A stretch of 64,000 nt of DNA, from assembly GCA_030770545.1 (NCBI GenBank), contig CM061106.1, positions 8,288,001 to 8,352,000 of the forward strand, written 5' to 3'. Every line of letters begins with the position of its first letter. The stretch's first letter is position 1. Below are positions 44,676 to 55,871 of the stretch, piece by piece. This stretch comes from Macropodus opercularis. Taxonomy: Eukaryota > Chordata > Actinopteri > Anabantiformes > Osphronemidae. The notes beneath the pieces were generated by a model. That model had not been told where the DNA came from. It worked only from the letters and a program-made list of their open reading frames with translations, and ran no database searches. The position numbers and the translations under genes were made by a program.

Positions 44676-46660
44676 ACGGTGTGAACATAAAGGTGTCAAG
44701 GTTCCTGGGGTGAGTTGTACTGACTGTACCCTACATGAGTGGAGGCCAGGGGTGTCGTGGACCTCTCTGTTTGGTAGGTCTGCACGGTTTGGTCCAGAAG
44801 AGTCTGGTTGTTAGTGTAGAAGTTGTAGGTGGAAACTTAGGTAGTTCAAGTTGTTATCCAAGCCACGTTAGGGCGTCACTGAAGGTGACGTGTACATTCG
44901 TACTGAAATGTGGAGATTTGTCCATTTCCATGTTTGTACTTGTAAGTTTGATCAGTGTTAGGTTGTTTTATTATTAGCATTTATTATGTTAATATCAGTG
45001 GCTTGTTTTTCTTAGTGGCTTGTTTATTTTAATAAGTTGTTATTTTAGTAGGTTGTTTATTTTAGTAGTTTTTAATTTTATTTGAGTGAGTTGTTTACTT
45101 TAGTGGCTTGTTTATTTTAGTAGGTTGTTTATCTTAGTGACTTGTTATTTAGTAGGTTGTGTTTGTAGGCTGAGTTACCAAACAGAGCGGTTAAAGACTA
45201 ATTTCATATCTACATTTGACTAAATCTAGGTGTTTAATTAATCACCTGCCAATTTCTAAATTTCCTTTTATTTTCTGGTATTTACATCTGGATCTGACAC
45301 ACAACGTAGAAGACAGCACCTTTGTTCAAACCCACACGTGTTTTAACTACAGTATCGTAGTAATACATCCACTAGACTGAAGTGAATAGAATATTAACAC
45401 GTATCGTTCACATATAAATACTCATAAATACTAATACAGTAACTGCATTCAGCCTGTGGCTTCACCAAACGTCAGCTGTGTTTGCTTGTGATGCTTTTCC
45501 AGGTTTGACCGTAACCTCTAGCAGTTGCTCCCTTTACATGTTTATTGTTTGAAGGTCTAACAAACCTGTCAGTCACATGTTCCAGCACTTTCACTCACAT
45601 GAAACACGGGTGGGTTCTGACAGAACGTGCTCTCTTCTAAGTTCTGCATCAGACTCAGATGTAAATATCTGGAAGTATGATTAAAAGCAGAATCGTGACC
45701 TGGTAGTTGTGAATGGGCTCCATTGGTTAATGAGGTAATGAACTGAGTTGGATAAAGGAATTAGCTTCGCTGTTTCGGCGGCCGGCCACCTGCAGTGCAG
45801 TCCTTACATTCTGCCTGGGCTACAGAACACCTGTTCACACCTGACTCAAAAATCAAATGTCACCACGAGGCACCTGAAAACCTCAGACGGAGGTCAGGGT
45901 TCGGCCTTTGGGTTGCGTCACTGGGCGCAACCACGCTCGTATGGCACCACAGTGAAAAGGGGGTCTGGGCCGTCAGCTTAGCGCCACCCGGCGGTCGTTG
46001 GGAACCGCCTCCGGGAGAGGCCATGGAGGAGGACTGTTGGTCGGCCTCCAGAAAACAGACGCCGGGACGGAGACGCTCAGGGGTGGAGTCACTGAATTAC
46101 ATTTTTTGGTTAAGTACTGATCAATAGTTTGACTTCTCATCCACACAAGTCATAAACAGTAACTTCACTTTATGACAACCCATGATTTCATTTGACAAAA
46201 AGATTTACGGTTGCTCCAAAGTGTAAAGCTTAGTTGGGAGCAAGTCATTTTTAATTTCCCAGTATGATTAAGACAAATCTATTGTATAGTGTCTTTACTC
46301 CAATCACTGTGTGCATCTCCATAATTAAAAACACAGTGTTTGCCTTTTTCTGGCAGTCTATGATCACAGTGCTTAGCAAACGCTGCCCCTCAGGTCGCTG
46401 CAGTGCAGAAATACCAGTTGTAATGAACTGACTTAGTTCCTCCTGTTTCTGTTCAGTGTCATTTCATCCAGGAACAGGAACAGCACTGGGAACTTTTAAG
46501 CAACACTTTAACAGTAAAAACTGAACATTTCACTCACTCTAATGTAGAAACACACATCAAGTGTATTGCACAACAGTAGCATCTTTTTCAGTGCATCACC
46601 TCCGAGTCCCTCGTTTCTGGGAAAGTCTGTGTCAGGGTTGAGGCGGAGGAGAGTTCGGCC
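44676..46660. other. Intergenic; imperfect 20-25 bp tandem repeat at 44998-45170
   Basis: The tandem stretch is built of variants of 'ttttagtaggttgtttat' and 'gtggcttgtttattttagt'. The remainder to 46.66 kb shows only short frames, including 45748-46127, without family signatures. Confidence 0.45.
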
Positions 46661-46669
46661 AATAGTCCA

Positions 46670-47130
46670 ACCTCAGATTCAGGAGGAACGGCGGTGTGAG
46701 AATGGGCTCCTCCAGATCTGAGGCCATCGTCCCGACCGGAAACGGGCGGCTAGTTGTTGTTAGAGGACGCTTCCTGCTCCAAGTGCAGGAGTTAAGCATC
46801 TTTTGGTCTTGTTCACCAGCGAGAGAACGAGCGCGAGACTGACGGACGGTGGAGGAGGGGCTGAGCCCAAGGGCAAAGCTCTCAGTTCACCCGTCGAGCT
46901 ACGTTCCTTCTCTCTAAGGTCATGACCTTTGATTTATGACCAAAAGAACAGGCCGCGGCTCCTCCACGTGGAGGGGAGCGTTGGGGTTAGGGTAGAGTTG
47001 GGGTTTGCTGACGGCTCGGCATCAGGTTTGGATGCCTCCTGGATCCCTTCCAGGTCAGGGATTCCAGGAAAGACCCGCGGGAAGAGGCCTGTGATCCCCC
47101 CGGTGATCTGGGGGTGGCCAGCGAGTGGGA
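46670..47130 (+). mobile_element. LINE 3' ORF fragment, RTE/Rex-like, internally deleted
   Basis: The words gggcaaagctctcagttcac, ccgtcgagctacgttcct, gctcctccacgtggagggga, ggatgcctcctggatcc and atccccccggtgatctgggg follow the order of the C-terminal ORF2 region of a very common fish LINE (the '...GIPPEELEEVA...' tail). Parts are missing and the frame is broken. The exact clade is uncertain. Confidence 0.55.
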
Positions 47131-47161
47131 CTGGGGTCAGGGCCACGGTGACCAATTGGAA

Positions 47162-47262
47162 AACTCGAACAACACAAGCAACATCCAGGTGGGCCTCCGC
47201 CTCCCTGAGGGGGCCAACGGCTCTGCAGAGGTCAGGGGTGGGGGGCGAGGTGGGGGAGAGGT
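47162..47262 (+). repeat. Inverted partner of 44555-44675
   Basis: Begins ctcgaacaacacaagcaaca and contains cctccgcctccctgaggggg and ggctctgcagaggtcaggg. See the minus-strand copy at 44.6 kb. Confidence 0.6.
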
Positions 47263-47273
47263 GGGGGCGTGTG

Positions 47274-47312
47274 CTCCTCCTCCTCCTCCTCCTCCTCCTC
47301 CTCCTCCTCCTC
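47274..47312. repeat. (TCC)n microsatellite
   Basis: About 13 uninterrupted TCC triplets. Confidence 0.9.
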
Positions 47313-47339
47313 TCCTCATCTCCTCATCTTTCTCATTGA

Positions 47340-47665
47340 GCTCTCCTCCTCCTCTGTCTCCCTCACTTTGTGCTCTCCACCTCCCTCTCTCTCTATGTAA
47401 GGGAGGGAGAGAGGGAGGTGGAGAAGGAACAACCTCCTTCTCCTCCCCCTCCCTCACTTTGTGCTCTCCATCTCCCTCTCTCTCTATGTGAGGGAGGGAG
47501 AGAGGGAGGTGGAGAAGGAACAACCCCCTCTCCTCCCCCTCCCTCACTATGAGCTCTCCACCTCCCTCTCTCTTTCAATGTGAGGGAGAGAGAGAGGGAG
47601 GTGGAGAAGGAACAACCTCCTTCTCCTCCCCCTCCCTCACTTTGAGCTCTCCACCTCCACCTCCG
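47340..47665. repeat. 90-91 bp minisatellite whose units each form a hairpin
   Basis: Three full units and part of a fourth. Each unit has a pyrimidine arm (ctccacctccctctctct) and, 7-10 bases on, its purine complement (agagagggaggtggag): hairpins at about 47375-47423, 47466-47514 and 47556-47606. The frames predicted here on both strands come from the repeat. Confidence 0.85.
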
Positions 47666-48393
47666 TCAGACGTCGTCAGACGTCCTGGTGACGTCAGGCC
47701 TGGAACAGCCTCAGCACAAAACAGCCCGATCACACACGGATCTGACAGAGTCGCGCTACGTGCAGGTTAAGCAGCTCGACCCGACTCATCATCACTTTGA
47801 AGCCACATATTTATATTCAGTGCAGGGCTGCACGTGGTTAAATGCACTGACCGACCGCGTTGTAACACTGAGACTCACATGTCACATGTTATGCTAGCGC
47901 TGAGCTAAGCTAGCTGCCTCTGTGATTGTTCATTGACCTCTACTGGCCTGATCAAGTCTGGGGTCATGTTAAATGCTCAACCAAACAAGAGCATCTGTCT
48001 GAACAGGGAAATAGTTCATGGCCACATGTGTCGATCACAGAATCACTGATGAAACGTGGCCTAAACTCACAGAGCAGCTGGTGATGGAGATGGAACATAT
48101 AATACAGTACGTAACCAGATCAGTACGGCCGCTGGAATGAAAGCACAAAGCCTGACAGACGATAGAGGAGCAGCTGAGTGTGTCAGTAATAGTTAATAAG
48201 CAGTGATCCAGAGAAATCTGACAGTAACTGTGTATTTAAAATACACAGTTACTGAACATCTGCACTAAACAGCTGTAGCCTCCACAATAAAAGCCTTAGA
48301 TGTGATCATCAGTAAATATGTTACACATTAAAAGAAAACATTCACATTGAGTCCATTCATTTGTGTTTTCTAATGAAAGTTAATAGATTTATT
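47666..48393. other. Intergenic, nothing recognised
   Basis: Ordinary AT-rich sequence. A short inverted word (acagttactgtgtatttaaa next to tacacagttactg) lies near 48220-48252. Confidence 0.4.
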
Positions 48394-49196
48394 GTGTATG
48401 TGACACTCGATGACGTACCCGCGACAAGCCGCTCATATGGGGAGAGAGGCCTGAAGGTGGAAGAGACAGAGATACACACGTTACTCTACTAATGCTACAG
48501 CAATGAAGTCATCAATAATAAACAACAACAATATCATGTGGAACATTAAACATACGTGTGCTCTGAGGAGGCCGGTGCTGCAGCAGGAGACAACTGTGTG
48601 GTGTCTGTTCCAAACACAGAAACTCAGTTCAACACAACAAATACATATATAATACACATATTCCAGCTTTAGCCCCTGGAACTTTGAATCTATGTCCTTG
48701 TGGACTCACACCTGGAAAACGTCTCCTATACTGTTTAATGGCAGAACTTAATCAATTGCATTTGGAAAAGTCACTTTTTACTAATGATTTGCTATTTGAA
48801 CTACGAGTCTGATAAGATGAAAAGTAAAGCGACAATAAACTCTCTCTCTCTTCAAAAATGTCTAGAGGGAGTGAAAAACTGCTTTTGTAACACGAGTTTT
48901 TTGATAAAATATTATATATGTATTTTTACATTATTATATTAAAAGCATTAGCATAGCACAGTACAACATGTTTGCTAACGCTAGTCCGGGCTGTACCTTT
49001 GCTCTGTTCAGCCGTCACTTACATAAAATACCGGATTTCACCGCCTTCTCGGGGCCGGAGCCCAGATGTAACTTTACGAACCGGCACCAAAACGTAACCG
49101 GTCCAGACTAAGATGTGGGCGATCTACGCTGGTGCCTTTCTGAGCTACGCTAGTACACAAGCTAGCGCTAGCCACATTAGCCGCTAGCCGTTAGCT
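48394..49196. repeat. Segmental duplication, copy 2 (USP37-like 5' flank)
   Basis: Direct copy of 36982-37774. The USP37-like Cys-box exon does not follow on its left side, so here it is an orphan 5' segment. Divergence is low compared with other repeats in the window. Confidence 0.9.
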
Positions 49197-50915
49197 AGTT
49201 AGCTAGTTTTCTAGCGACCACTGCTATCAGCCATAGAGCTACAGCGCCACTCGCTGGATAATGTGAGGAACTACTACTTGAACTACTCGCCAGAGAGAAT
49301 TGTAATCTCTTCATAAACTCAAGAAACCAGATTAAAATCTGCTTTGTTCAACATGCTGGTTTTTCAATTGTTAGGAAAATGTCAAACCCATTTTCTCTAA
49401 TGGAACCAGACTCCTACTGTACATGTCATGCAGGGATCAACAGTAGTTAATGTGGTAGTATTAGTAAAACTCAGTTCACCATAATAATAGAAACCCATTT
49501 CACCACTGTACCTGTCAATCAACATCTGAATTAAAGACGATTTGATTTATTTGAATAATATAAATGCACACGTATCCAAGTGTTTTGATGACACAATAGA
49601 TGTGATCCCATGACTCCTTGTTGATCCCAAAGGTCACAGGTCACAGCTTCCGTCCTGCCTCATCAGTGACCTGCTGTCCTCAGACTCAGAGCAGTGACGG
49701 TGGCTGGTAGGTCCTGTAGTGGAGCTAGAAACTGGAGACTGGGCTGTTTTGAACTGGTTCCATTTCGACTGGACCAGGACTCAATGCTAAATACACGTTT
49801 ACTTCTATGTATTGGCTCTTAGTTCGTGCTGTTTAAATGTAATTTGTAACATGGCTAGAAGTTGCTAATGCTAATGCTAACAGTTCGCTAACGCTAATGC
49901 TAACGTTTGTTAATAGCTTATGCAGCTTAAATTCATGTAACACACGCACAACTATGGAGCCTCGCGTTTATGTGGAATAAACCAGTAAGTGTCAGATGAT
50001 TTTGTAAACAACTTTGGACACGTAACAACTAATAATAATCACATCATGTCTTAACTGTGGTTAACAGCACAGACAGCTTTGGTGCATGTCATGTATTCTG
50101 TTATGGGAGCTGAGTGGATGACGAGAGCTTATTTAAATGCACAAGTATTATCTGACTAACAGAAAGGTTGGATTCTGTTTTAGTCTAACACGTTAGAAGG
50201 TGGAAGACAGTGATGTGTCTCTGTGTAAGTCAAGTCATTGCAGGTGCCTACAGAAGCTTTGTTAACGTGCATTTAGTGTTGTCTCAAAGGGATTATTATG
50301 TTTATTATGAGTGGATTTAGTCAGAAATTGATTAACAGGAACAACAGGCAGCGGATATATATTTAATAAAACCTCAGAATAATATTAGAATGAAAGTTTT
50401 GCTGACTTGCTGAGATTCTCACGCTGAAGCTGTGTTTATTTAATAGGTCTTTATAGACACATTTACTTTTTAACTGCAACACGTTTCTTCGTGGAGACAT
50501 TTGTAAATATTTCTATTCCTGTTATGCTTAATCAACATGATTGAGATGATCACCAGTAACACTCTTGTTCTTCTAGGGGCAGCGTTGACCAGCACAGTGG
50601 GAGACACGTTGAGTGAATCTCCACTGCAGCGTGGAGTCACCAGCGAAGGACTTCATCACTACACATGTGTAGACTGCAACAGTGTCTCTGGTGGCAAAGG
50701 GAGGGAAACCTAACGGTGATAACGTAACTCCCTGCAACACCATGAGGACCAGTTGCTCAGGTGAATTCCCTGCAAGCTGTCTGGCTACTGCACCGAGGAC
50801 CAAGACGGGACAACTCCTATGAACTAGCGTCAGTGTTGGATCCGACCAAACCAGGTACTGATGCAACCACTGAGCACTGACAGAGACAAGTTTCTTTTTA
50901 TGTAGTGTGTGAGAA
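49197..50915. other. Intergenic, no gene supported
   Basis: Contains a run of 'gctaatgctaacg' words near 49865-49910 and otherwise unremarkable sequence. Confidence 0.4.
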
Positions 50916-51065
50916 AACCTCATCATCACCGGTCGAGGCAGACGACCGCCCACCCTGAGCCTGGTTCTGCCCGAGGTTTCTACCTTCAAAGGGAGTTTTT
51001 CCTCTCCACTGTCTCCTAGTGCTTGCTCAGGGTGGAAGCGCCTCAAAACAAACACCCACAACAGT
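50916..51065 (+). repeat. Dispersed teleost repeat
   Basis: caccggtcgaggcagacgac, cctgagcctggttctgcccg, aggtttctaccttcaaaggg and agtttttcctctccactgtc follow the order of a repeat found in very many fish loci. The 162-codon minus-strand frame over it is not a gene in my view. Confidence 0.6.
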
Positions 51066-51523
51066 ATTATTCAGAGGATTTATATATTTAACGAAATCTC
51101 AGAATAGTATTAGAATGAATGAATATATTTATGTAGTAGTTAAACCAGTCAAAGTTAAAATGTCCCCATGATGTGGAAGCTGATGGTTTGGTCCAACTGG
51201 CTACTTCCTGTATTTAGTAGCTTTGCTTTCTTGGCCTCTCTCCTGCCGTGGTGCAGGTGGAAGTGGGGATCAGCTTAAACTTCATGTACATGCAGCAGGT
51301 CATCTCATAGTTAGTTCACTGTGTCTGTGTTTTCTGATAAGGAACAAATGCAGTTTCATTAAATTGGTTTATCTGCAGTGAGTGAACCTCTGCACCTGCC
51401 ACACTCTCTCAGAGCACATGTGTGAATTCAGATCATGTGAGTTTGTCAGACTAGTTTGTCTCTGCTGCATTTGCTTGTGAGCTGATGTGGCTGTTTGTTA
51501 GCTCTGCCTTTGTTCTCTGTCCA

Positions 51524-51690
51524 GACGTGGGGTCCTGCACAGGAGGACGCGTCCAGTCCTTCCTGTCCTCAGTGAACCAGCTTATCAGTCATCTGAACTC
51601 AGCCAGAGCCAACATGGAGAGAAAATTGCAGCTGCAGCAGGTGGACCTCCCTGATGTCATCAGTCAGCTGAGCTACACCTCTGCACGTAG
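51524..51690 (+). pseudogene. Dynein heavy chain tail exon (DNAH5/DNAH8-like), part 1
   Basis: The frame reads GGRVQSFLSSVNQLISHLNS, then ARANMERKLQLQQVDLPDVI and SQLSYTSA. From memory this resembles the tail (DHC_N1) region of outer-arm axonemal dynein heavy chains of the DNAH5/DNAH8 type, where a 'SAR.NMERK..L..VDLP' text occurs. The segment could be one exon preceded by 'ctgtccag'. Taken with the following pieces it is a decayed gene fragment. Confidence 0.5.
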
Positions 51691-51879
51691 AACGGACAAC
51701 CACACTGTCCCAGGATCAGTTGCTGCAGCATTTAGTTTAAGTCTAGTTGCATGTTGGAGAACCCTGTCGGTGTTTGGTTTACATCTTGAGATGGACTCAG
51801 GCTTACGCTTACAGCCTTATCACTGGATGATCCCACTCTGACCATCCATAGCTGGTGAATTCCTTTTTGCTGTGATCTC

Positions 51880-52027
51880 AGCTAATCACAGCGAGCTGGT
51901 GGAGCATCTGGAGGGTGTGGTGTCAGTGCAGACCAATCGGATCAAGCATGTGCTGATGGAGAGCAAGCAGATGAGGGAGAAGGCCGATAATGTTGGACCA
52001 TCAGTGGAGTTGGAGCAGTGGAAGTGA
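51880..52027 (+). pseudogene. Dynein heavy chain tail exon (DNAH5/DNAH8-like), part 2
   Basis: After an acceptor-like 'gatctcag' the frame gives ANHSELVEHLEGVVSVQTNR, IKHVLMESKQMREKADNVGP and SVELEQWK, then a TGA. The pattern matches '.MVEHLE.VL.VW.KQIEQVL.ESEQMRKEADDVGP..ELEHWK' in DNAH5/8. The stop directly after EQWK breaks the frame, so this is a pseudoexon. Confidence 0.65.
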
Positions 52028-52536
52028 TGCATGATCACCTTTCAGCAGGTAGACCCTCGCCATCGTGGCGTCTGTTGATCTGGAAATGAAACCCTAAAGC
52101 TGTTCTGGACGTTATTCAGGAGACAATGAAGCGTCCTGATGTGAAATGGACTCTGCTCTGGCAGGTCCAGAGTCCAGCAAACTGGAGAGAACTGGTCAGG
52201 TTCTGAATCCACTCCAAATTTAAGTTAAGGTGAAAGAGAATTTACTTTCACACCAGTTACATGTTACATGTCTCCACCAACTGGCTGCTGGATCGTTTCA
52301 GGACAGAGACGTCACTGTTGTAAGTATCTCTACACACTGGACAAGTTCGTCAGACCGCTGGAGAAATACACTCACTAAAATACACAGTTTTAAATTGTCT
52401 CTGGACTCAAACCAGTGACAGTCAGACAAATATGTTGCTTCTAATCTAACAGAACAGTCAGAATCCACCGTGAGTCCTTGGAGCTGGTTTTAGGTGGACG
52501 GAGGCTGTTGGTGACTCTCTGACCTTCCCTCCTCTG

Positions 52537-52735
52537 TGACAGACCAGCATGATGGAGCACGGTCCCGCCCTGATGAGCAGCATCAGGATGATCCACACCG
52601 TCTCTCAGTACTACAACACCTCAGACAGGATGACCTCGCTGCTGCTCAAGGTCACCAACCCCATGATCAGCACCTGCAGGACCTACCTGTAGCAGGGCGT
52701 GGCCTGGATCTGGGACCACAGCAGGTACAGAGAAC
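52537..52735 (+). pseudogene. Dynein heavy chain tail exon (DNAH5/DNAH8-like), part 3
   Basis: The text MMEHGPALMSSIRMIHTVSQ continues YYNTSDRMTSLLLKVTNPMI and STCRTYL, strongly like the 'SIRMIHTVS.YYNTSERMTSLF.KVTNQMI..C..YI' segment of DNAH5/8 tails. TAG follows at once, then QGVAWIWDHSR, still in frame with the family text. A GTACAG donor follows. One in-frame stop marks it as a pseudoexon. Confidence 0.8.
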
Positions 52736-52824
52736 TCAGATGTGTCTAGACTGAGTGAAGCAGAGGAGACAGAAGAATAGAATAGAACAGAATGAGGACT
52801 TTTAACTGACAGCGTGTCTTTAAG

Positions 52825-53000
52825 GCCAGTGCTGCTGTCGTCTGATCGTGGACCAGAGGAGCTTCCAGACGGTCAGAGACGAGCTGAGAGATCCCTGAAG
52901 ACACAGCTTGACTTCAGGTGGACACTGAGCACCAGCTCCTGGAAATCAGCTTCGTCCTCCCTGTCTTCAGTGAGAACTACATCTTCAGTCATCCAGGTGA
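52825..53000 (+). pseudogene. Dynein heavy chain tail exon, part 4 (frameshifted)
   Basis: Fragments in different frames: RLIVDQRSFQTVRDELRDP, then LEISFVLPVFSENYIFSHP. The latter is comparable to '..FDFSE.YIFGKF' that follows part 3 in dynein heavy chains. Frameshifts and stops are present. Spacing and order relative to part 3 are as expected. Confidence 0.5.
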
Positions 53001-53029
53001 AGCTGCGTCAAAGTTGAGTCAGCTGGACT

Positions 53030-53235
53030 TCATTTAGAGTAGAAACGTTTCTGCGTCTATCAGGAAGCTTCTTCAGTCTGAGGATAGTTGGCCAGAGACC
53101 ACACATTTATCCTCCCACTTCCCTTCACTCCTGTAAAGAACAGACTCGTTATGTGACCTAAGGACTGAGGGCAGTGAGTAGGTGTGAACTCTCAACTCTT
53201 GAGACTCCTCCAACCATCAGTCATGATGTGCTGAG
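53030..53235 (-). repeat. Penelope-like terminal repeat remnant (minus strand)
   Basis: gtagaaacgtttctgcgtct, then aggaagcttcttcagtctga is the reverse complement of the CTGAAGAAG...GAAACGTTTCTA segment at 27.87 and 32.99 kb. It directly follows the dynein pseudoexons. Confidence 0.6.
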
Positions 53236-53825
53236 TGTGCAGTTCTCCACAGAGTCTCTGTTTGTGGACGGGACGGCCTTTAAGCCCCAGACTCCAACAG
53301 TCAGCAGAGTTTCAGCAAAGTTTGGGGAGAATGTTGTTCATGACTAAACAGATTCTCTGCTGTCACCTTATGATCTGTTCTCTCTTCTGTAGAATACAAA
53401 GTGCAGTGTTGTTGTTGGTCGGTGCCATGTTAACTCTTGCTCTTACCTGTGACCTTGTCTGCAGCACGTGAGTCTGTCCTGCAGATCCTCAACCTTCCTT
53501 CTTGTCCTTTTCAGAAAACTCAGGCCTTGACGATGACACTGAGACAGTCTCTGAGTTCACCTCAGGTTGCTCTTCTTACTCTACCCCTCAGTAATGTCCA
53601 TGTGTCCACAGTGCTCCTCCATGTTAACAGCATCCTCCCACCACTTTGGCTACAATGATTCTGAAACATTCTAGATGCTGAAAGATTCATTTTTCAGTTT
53701 GCAACACGATGCAGAATGAATGAGATGTTGTGGGTTTTGCTGATTAGTGTTGTCATCCTCCATCTATAGATTGTATTCACTCAGCAGCTGGACCGTTATG
53801 GATACACAAGCAGAACAGAAGTAGA
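53236..53825. other. Unassigned exon-like pieces
   Basis: After an acceptor-like 'tctccacag' at 53253 the frame gives SLFVDGTAFKPQTPTVSRVS and AKFGENVV, then a stop. It looks protein-like but I cannot place it; it may continue the dynein relic or belong to another dead gene. Confidence 0.3.
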
Positions 53826-54082
53826 TGTCACGACCGGCAGTTCCGGTCCGTGCCCTTTTATTGTGGAGAGCCGACCGGATGTACACTCACCACCTCCGCC
53901 AGCTTCCACCAATCACCTAATTCATTCCACCTGTCGCTAACCTCTCTTAAGCCCTGTTCACAGGCACCCAGTTGTCAGATCATCGATTTCGTTCCAGCAA
54001 GACCCCGACAAGCATCACCTGTTCGTTGCCTATTCATCGTCTGAATCTCAACTACAGCGTGAGTTTTTGAATTGCCGTCTTC
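53826..54082 (+). mobile_element. Partial LTR of the TGTCACGAYCGGCAG family
   Basis: Starts TGTCACGACCGGCAG, the same terminus as the solo LTR at 40735-41458 read on its minus strand. Contains 'cctctcttaagccctgttca' where a promoter and start would be expected. I cannot find the right end or a target duplication, so it is partial; the hairpin at 54083 begins where the LTR text stops. Confidence 0.5.
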
Positions 54083-54138
54083 TGTAATATAGGGGAACGC
54101 CTGTCTGGAGATCCAGACAGGCGTTCCCCTATATTACA
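54083..54138. repeat. Perfect 26-bp inverted repeat with 4-base loop
   Basis: Arms tgtaatataggggaacgcct+gtctgg and the exact reverse complement flank the loop agat. No mismatch is seen in 26 pairs. Confidence 0.95.
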
Positions 54139-55170
54139 CACCTTTTATCGCTGTACTGTAGGATTAATTTCATCATCTCACACAATGTTCTTTCTTCTCT
54201 TATTATTTTTCACCCTGTTAATGCAGGTGCTGCATGTGTCTACGGCTCATCCATGTTTCTCTTGTCTTCACTAGTCAAGGTGGAGAAAGACATGCACACA
54301 AAGTTACAAGTATGATTTTAAAGGTTTTTTGAAGGCTGAAAATGTTGGACAATACTGAAAATAAAGCTAAAATCCTGAACTAGAGGAAGTCAATGATGAA
54401 TGTGTGGTTTGTGTGTAATGTCGTCTCTGTTCTCTCAGGTTTTGTTCGACTCCAGCCTCTCTGACAGTCGAGGGTGATGACGTTGATGCCTTTGACGAGG
54501 TCATCAGCACATCTCCTACTTGATCTCGCACCAGTTCCCAACCCCTGGCATCAGGCACCTTCACGTCTCCACCACCTCAAGGATGTAGCAGAAAAGCAGT
54601 TATAATGTAACGTGACCTCATCTGTCAATCAGCAGCATCCTGACGTGTTGGTTCTGACTAATAGACATTCAGTGAGGGTTTGAGCTAAACAGAGGCAACA
54701 TTGTAGAACTTTAGACCCTTAATGGTTCCACAGATGCAGGAAATGTTCTGTTCATGCTGGTGCACAAATGCAGTCGGGTCCAGATGCAGACAGACAGACA
54801 GTGAGAGGGAGGGAGAGGAAGGAGATAAGTTGTTTACTGCTTTAGGGGAGGGGTCAGTTGAGCCGCTGTGACATCTGTTAGGCTTGAACATGCACTTAGA
54901 GTTTTTCATTTGGGAGCACGAGGGCCTGGAGGTGGACATGTCCCAGCTGCAGCAGCGTGGCCTGACCTGGGCCTTGGATCCACACTGGCCTTCAGCCCTA
55001 GTTCTAGGAAACGAGACGACGTAACAACAGCGTTATGTGGAAAGGAAGACACTGGGAAATAAAACAATAAATAGAATAATGTGCTCTGACATGTTTTATT
55101 CATTCATTTAGGTTCACTGGTGACTGGTGACATGTGTTGTTTTGGACGTGAGCCGTTCTCTCCATGTTGC
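54139..55170. other. Intergenic, no gene supported
   Basis: Short frames on both strands without family signature. Confidence 0.4.
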
Positions 55171-55600
55171 AGGTGTGAAAACCACGGACAACTATGAGCA
55201 GGTCCTGCACCTTATCCGTTACAACAACTGGCCACCGAAGCTCGATGTGACAGGAAATCCAGACTGGTCTGCTCTGAACTCAGACGCTACATCAGCAACG
55301 ACTTCAAGGTCGAGGTGTGACTGACTATTGGTGACGCATCCACAACACAGACTACAAGTCAAGCCCTTTGTTACTGAAGCATCTTTGTGTCCCCTCACAA
55401 CACTACGAAACTAGTCTAAGCGAGTTTTAGAGTTGTGCTGCATGTTTATAACGTTATTCTTCCTCTTTAGGTGAATGTGATCCACACAACCAACCCTGTG
55501 GAGCAAACGATGCCATGGTGCCAAACTTCATTAACCCGGTTCTCCGTGCGTCTGTGGATCTGTCTGGACTCAACCATGACAACGCTCACCAGGCCTCAGG
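55171..55600 (+). other. Unassigned exon-like pair
   Basis: The frame from 55174 gives GVKTTDNYEQVLHLIRYNNW and PPKLDVTGNPDWSALNS; a shifted frame then reads LRRYISNDFKVEV. After an intron-like gap a further piece near 55471 reads VNVIHTTNPVEQTMPWCQ. The composition looks like real protein, but I do not recognise the family and one frameshift is needed, so it is probably a dead gene fragment. Confidence 0.3.
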
Positions 55601-55871
55601 TACTGAAAGCGTGAGCCGCACATGTAGAATGCTGGGAAATGGAAAAATAAATATTTATATAGTAATATTAGGATGTTTATTACTAGGACTAATGTGACCC
55701 AGCTGATATGTGCTGTGTGAAGTTTGATTGTTCAGAGCTTCTACCTTTATTAAGTCGGGCACAAAGAACAAATTATTGTTCTTTTGGGAAAAATGTCTCC
55801 ATCAGCCTCTAGGCTTCATCTGCGCCAAACACTCTAACTAACCAGTAATCTGCTGTTTAAACGCGGTTGCT

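Noticed and set aside
47114..47578. Overlapping frames of 60-136 codons on both strands
   Set aside because: They come from the TCC microsatellite and the hairpin minisatellite.
50573..51061. 162-codon minus-strand frame
   Set aside because: Half of it is a dispersed teleost repeat (50916-51065) and the rest shows no family text.
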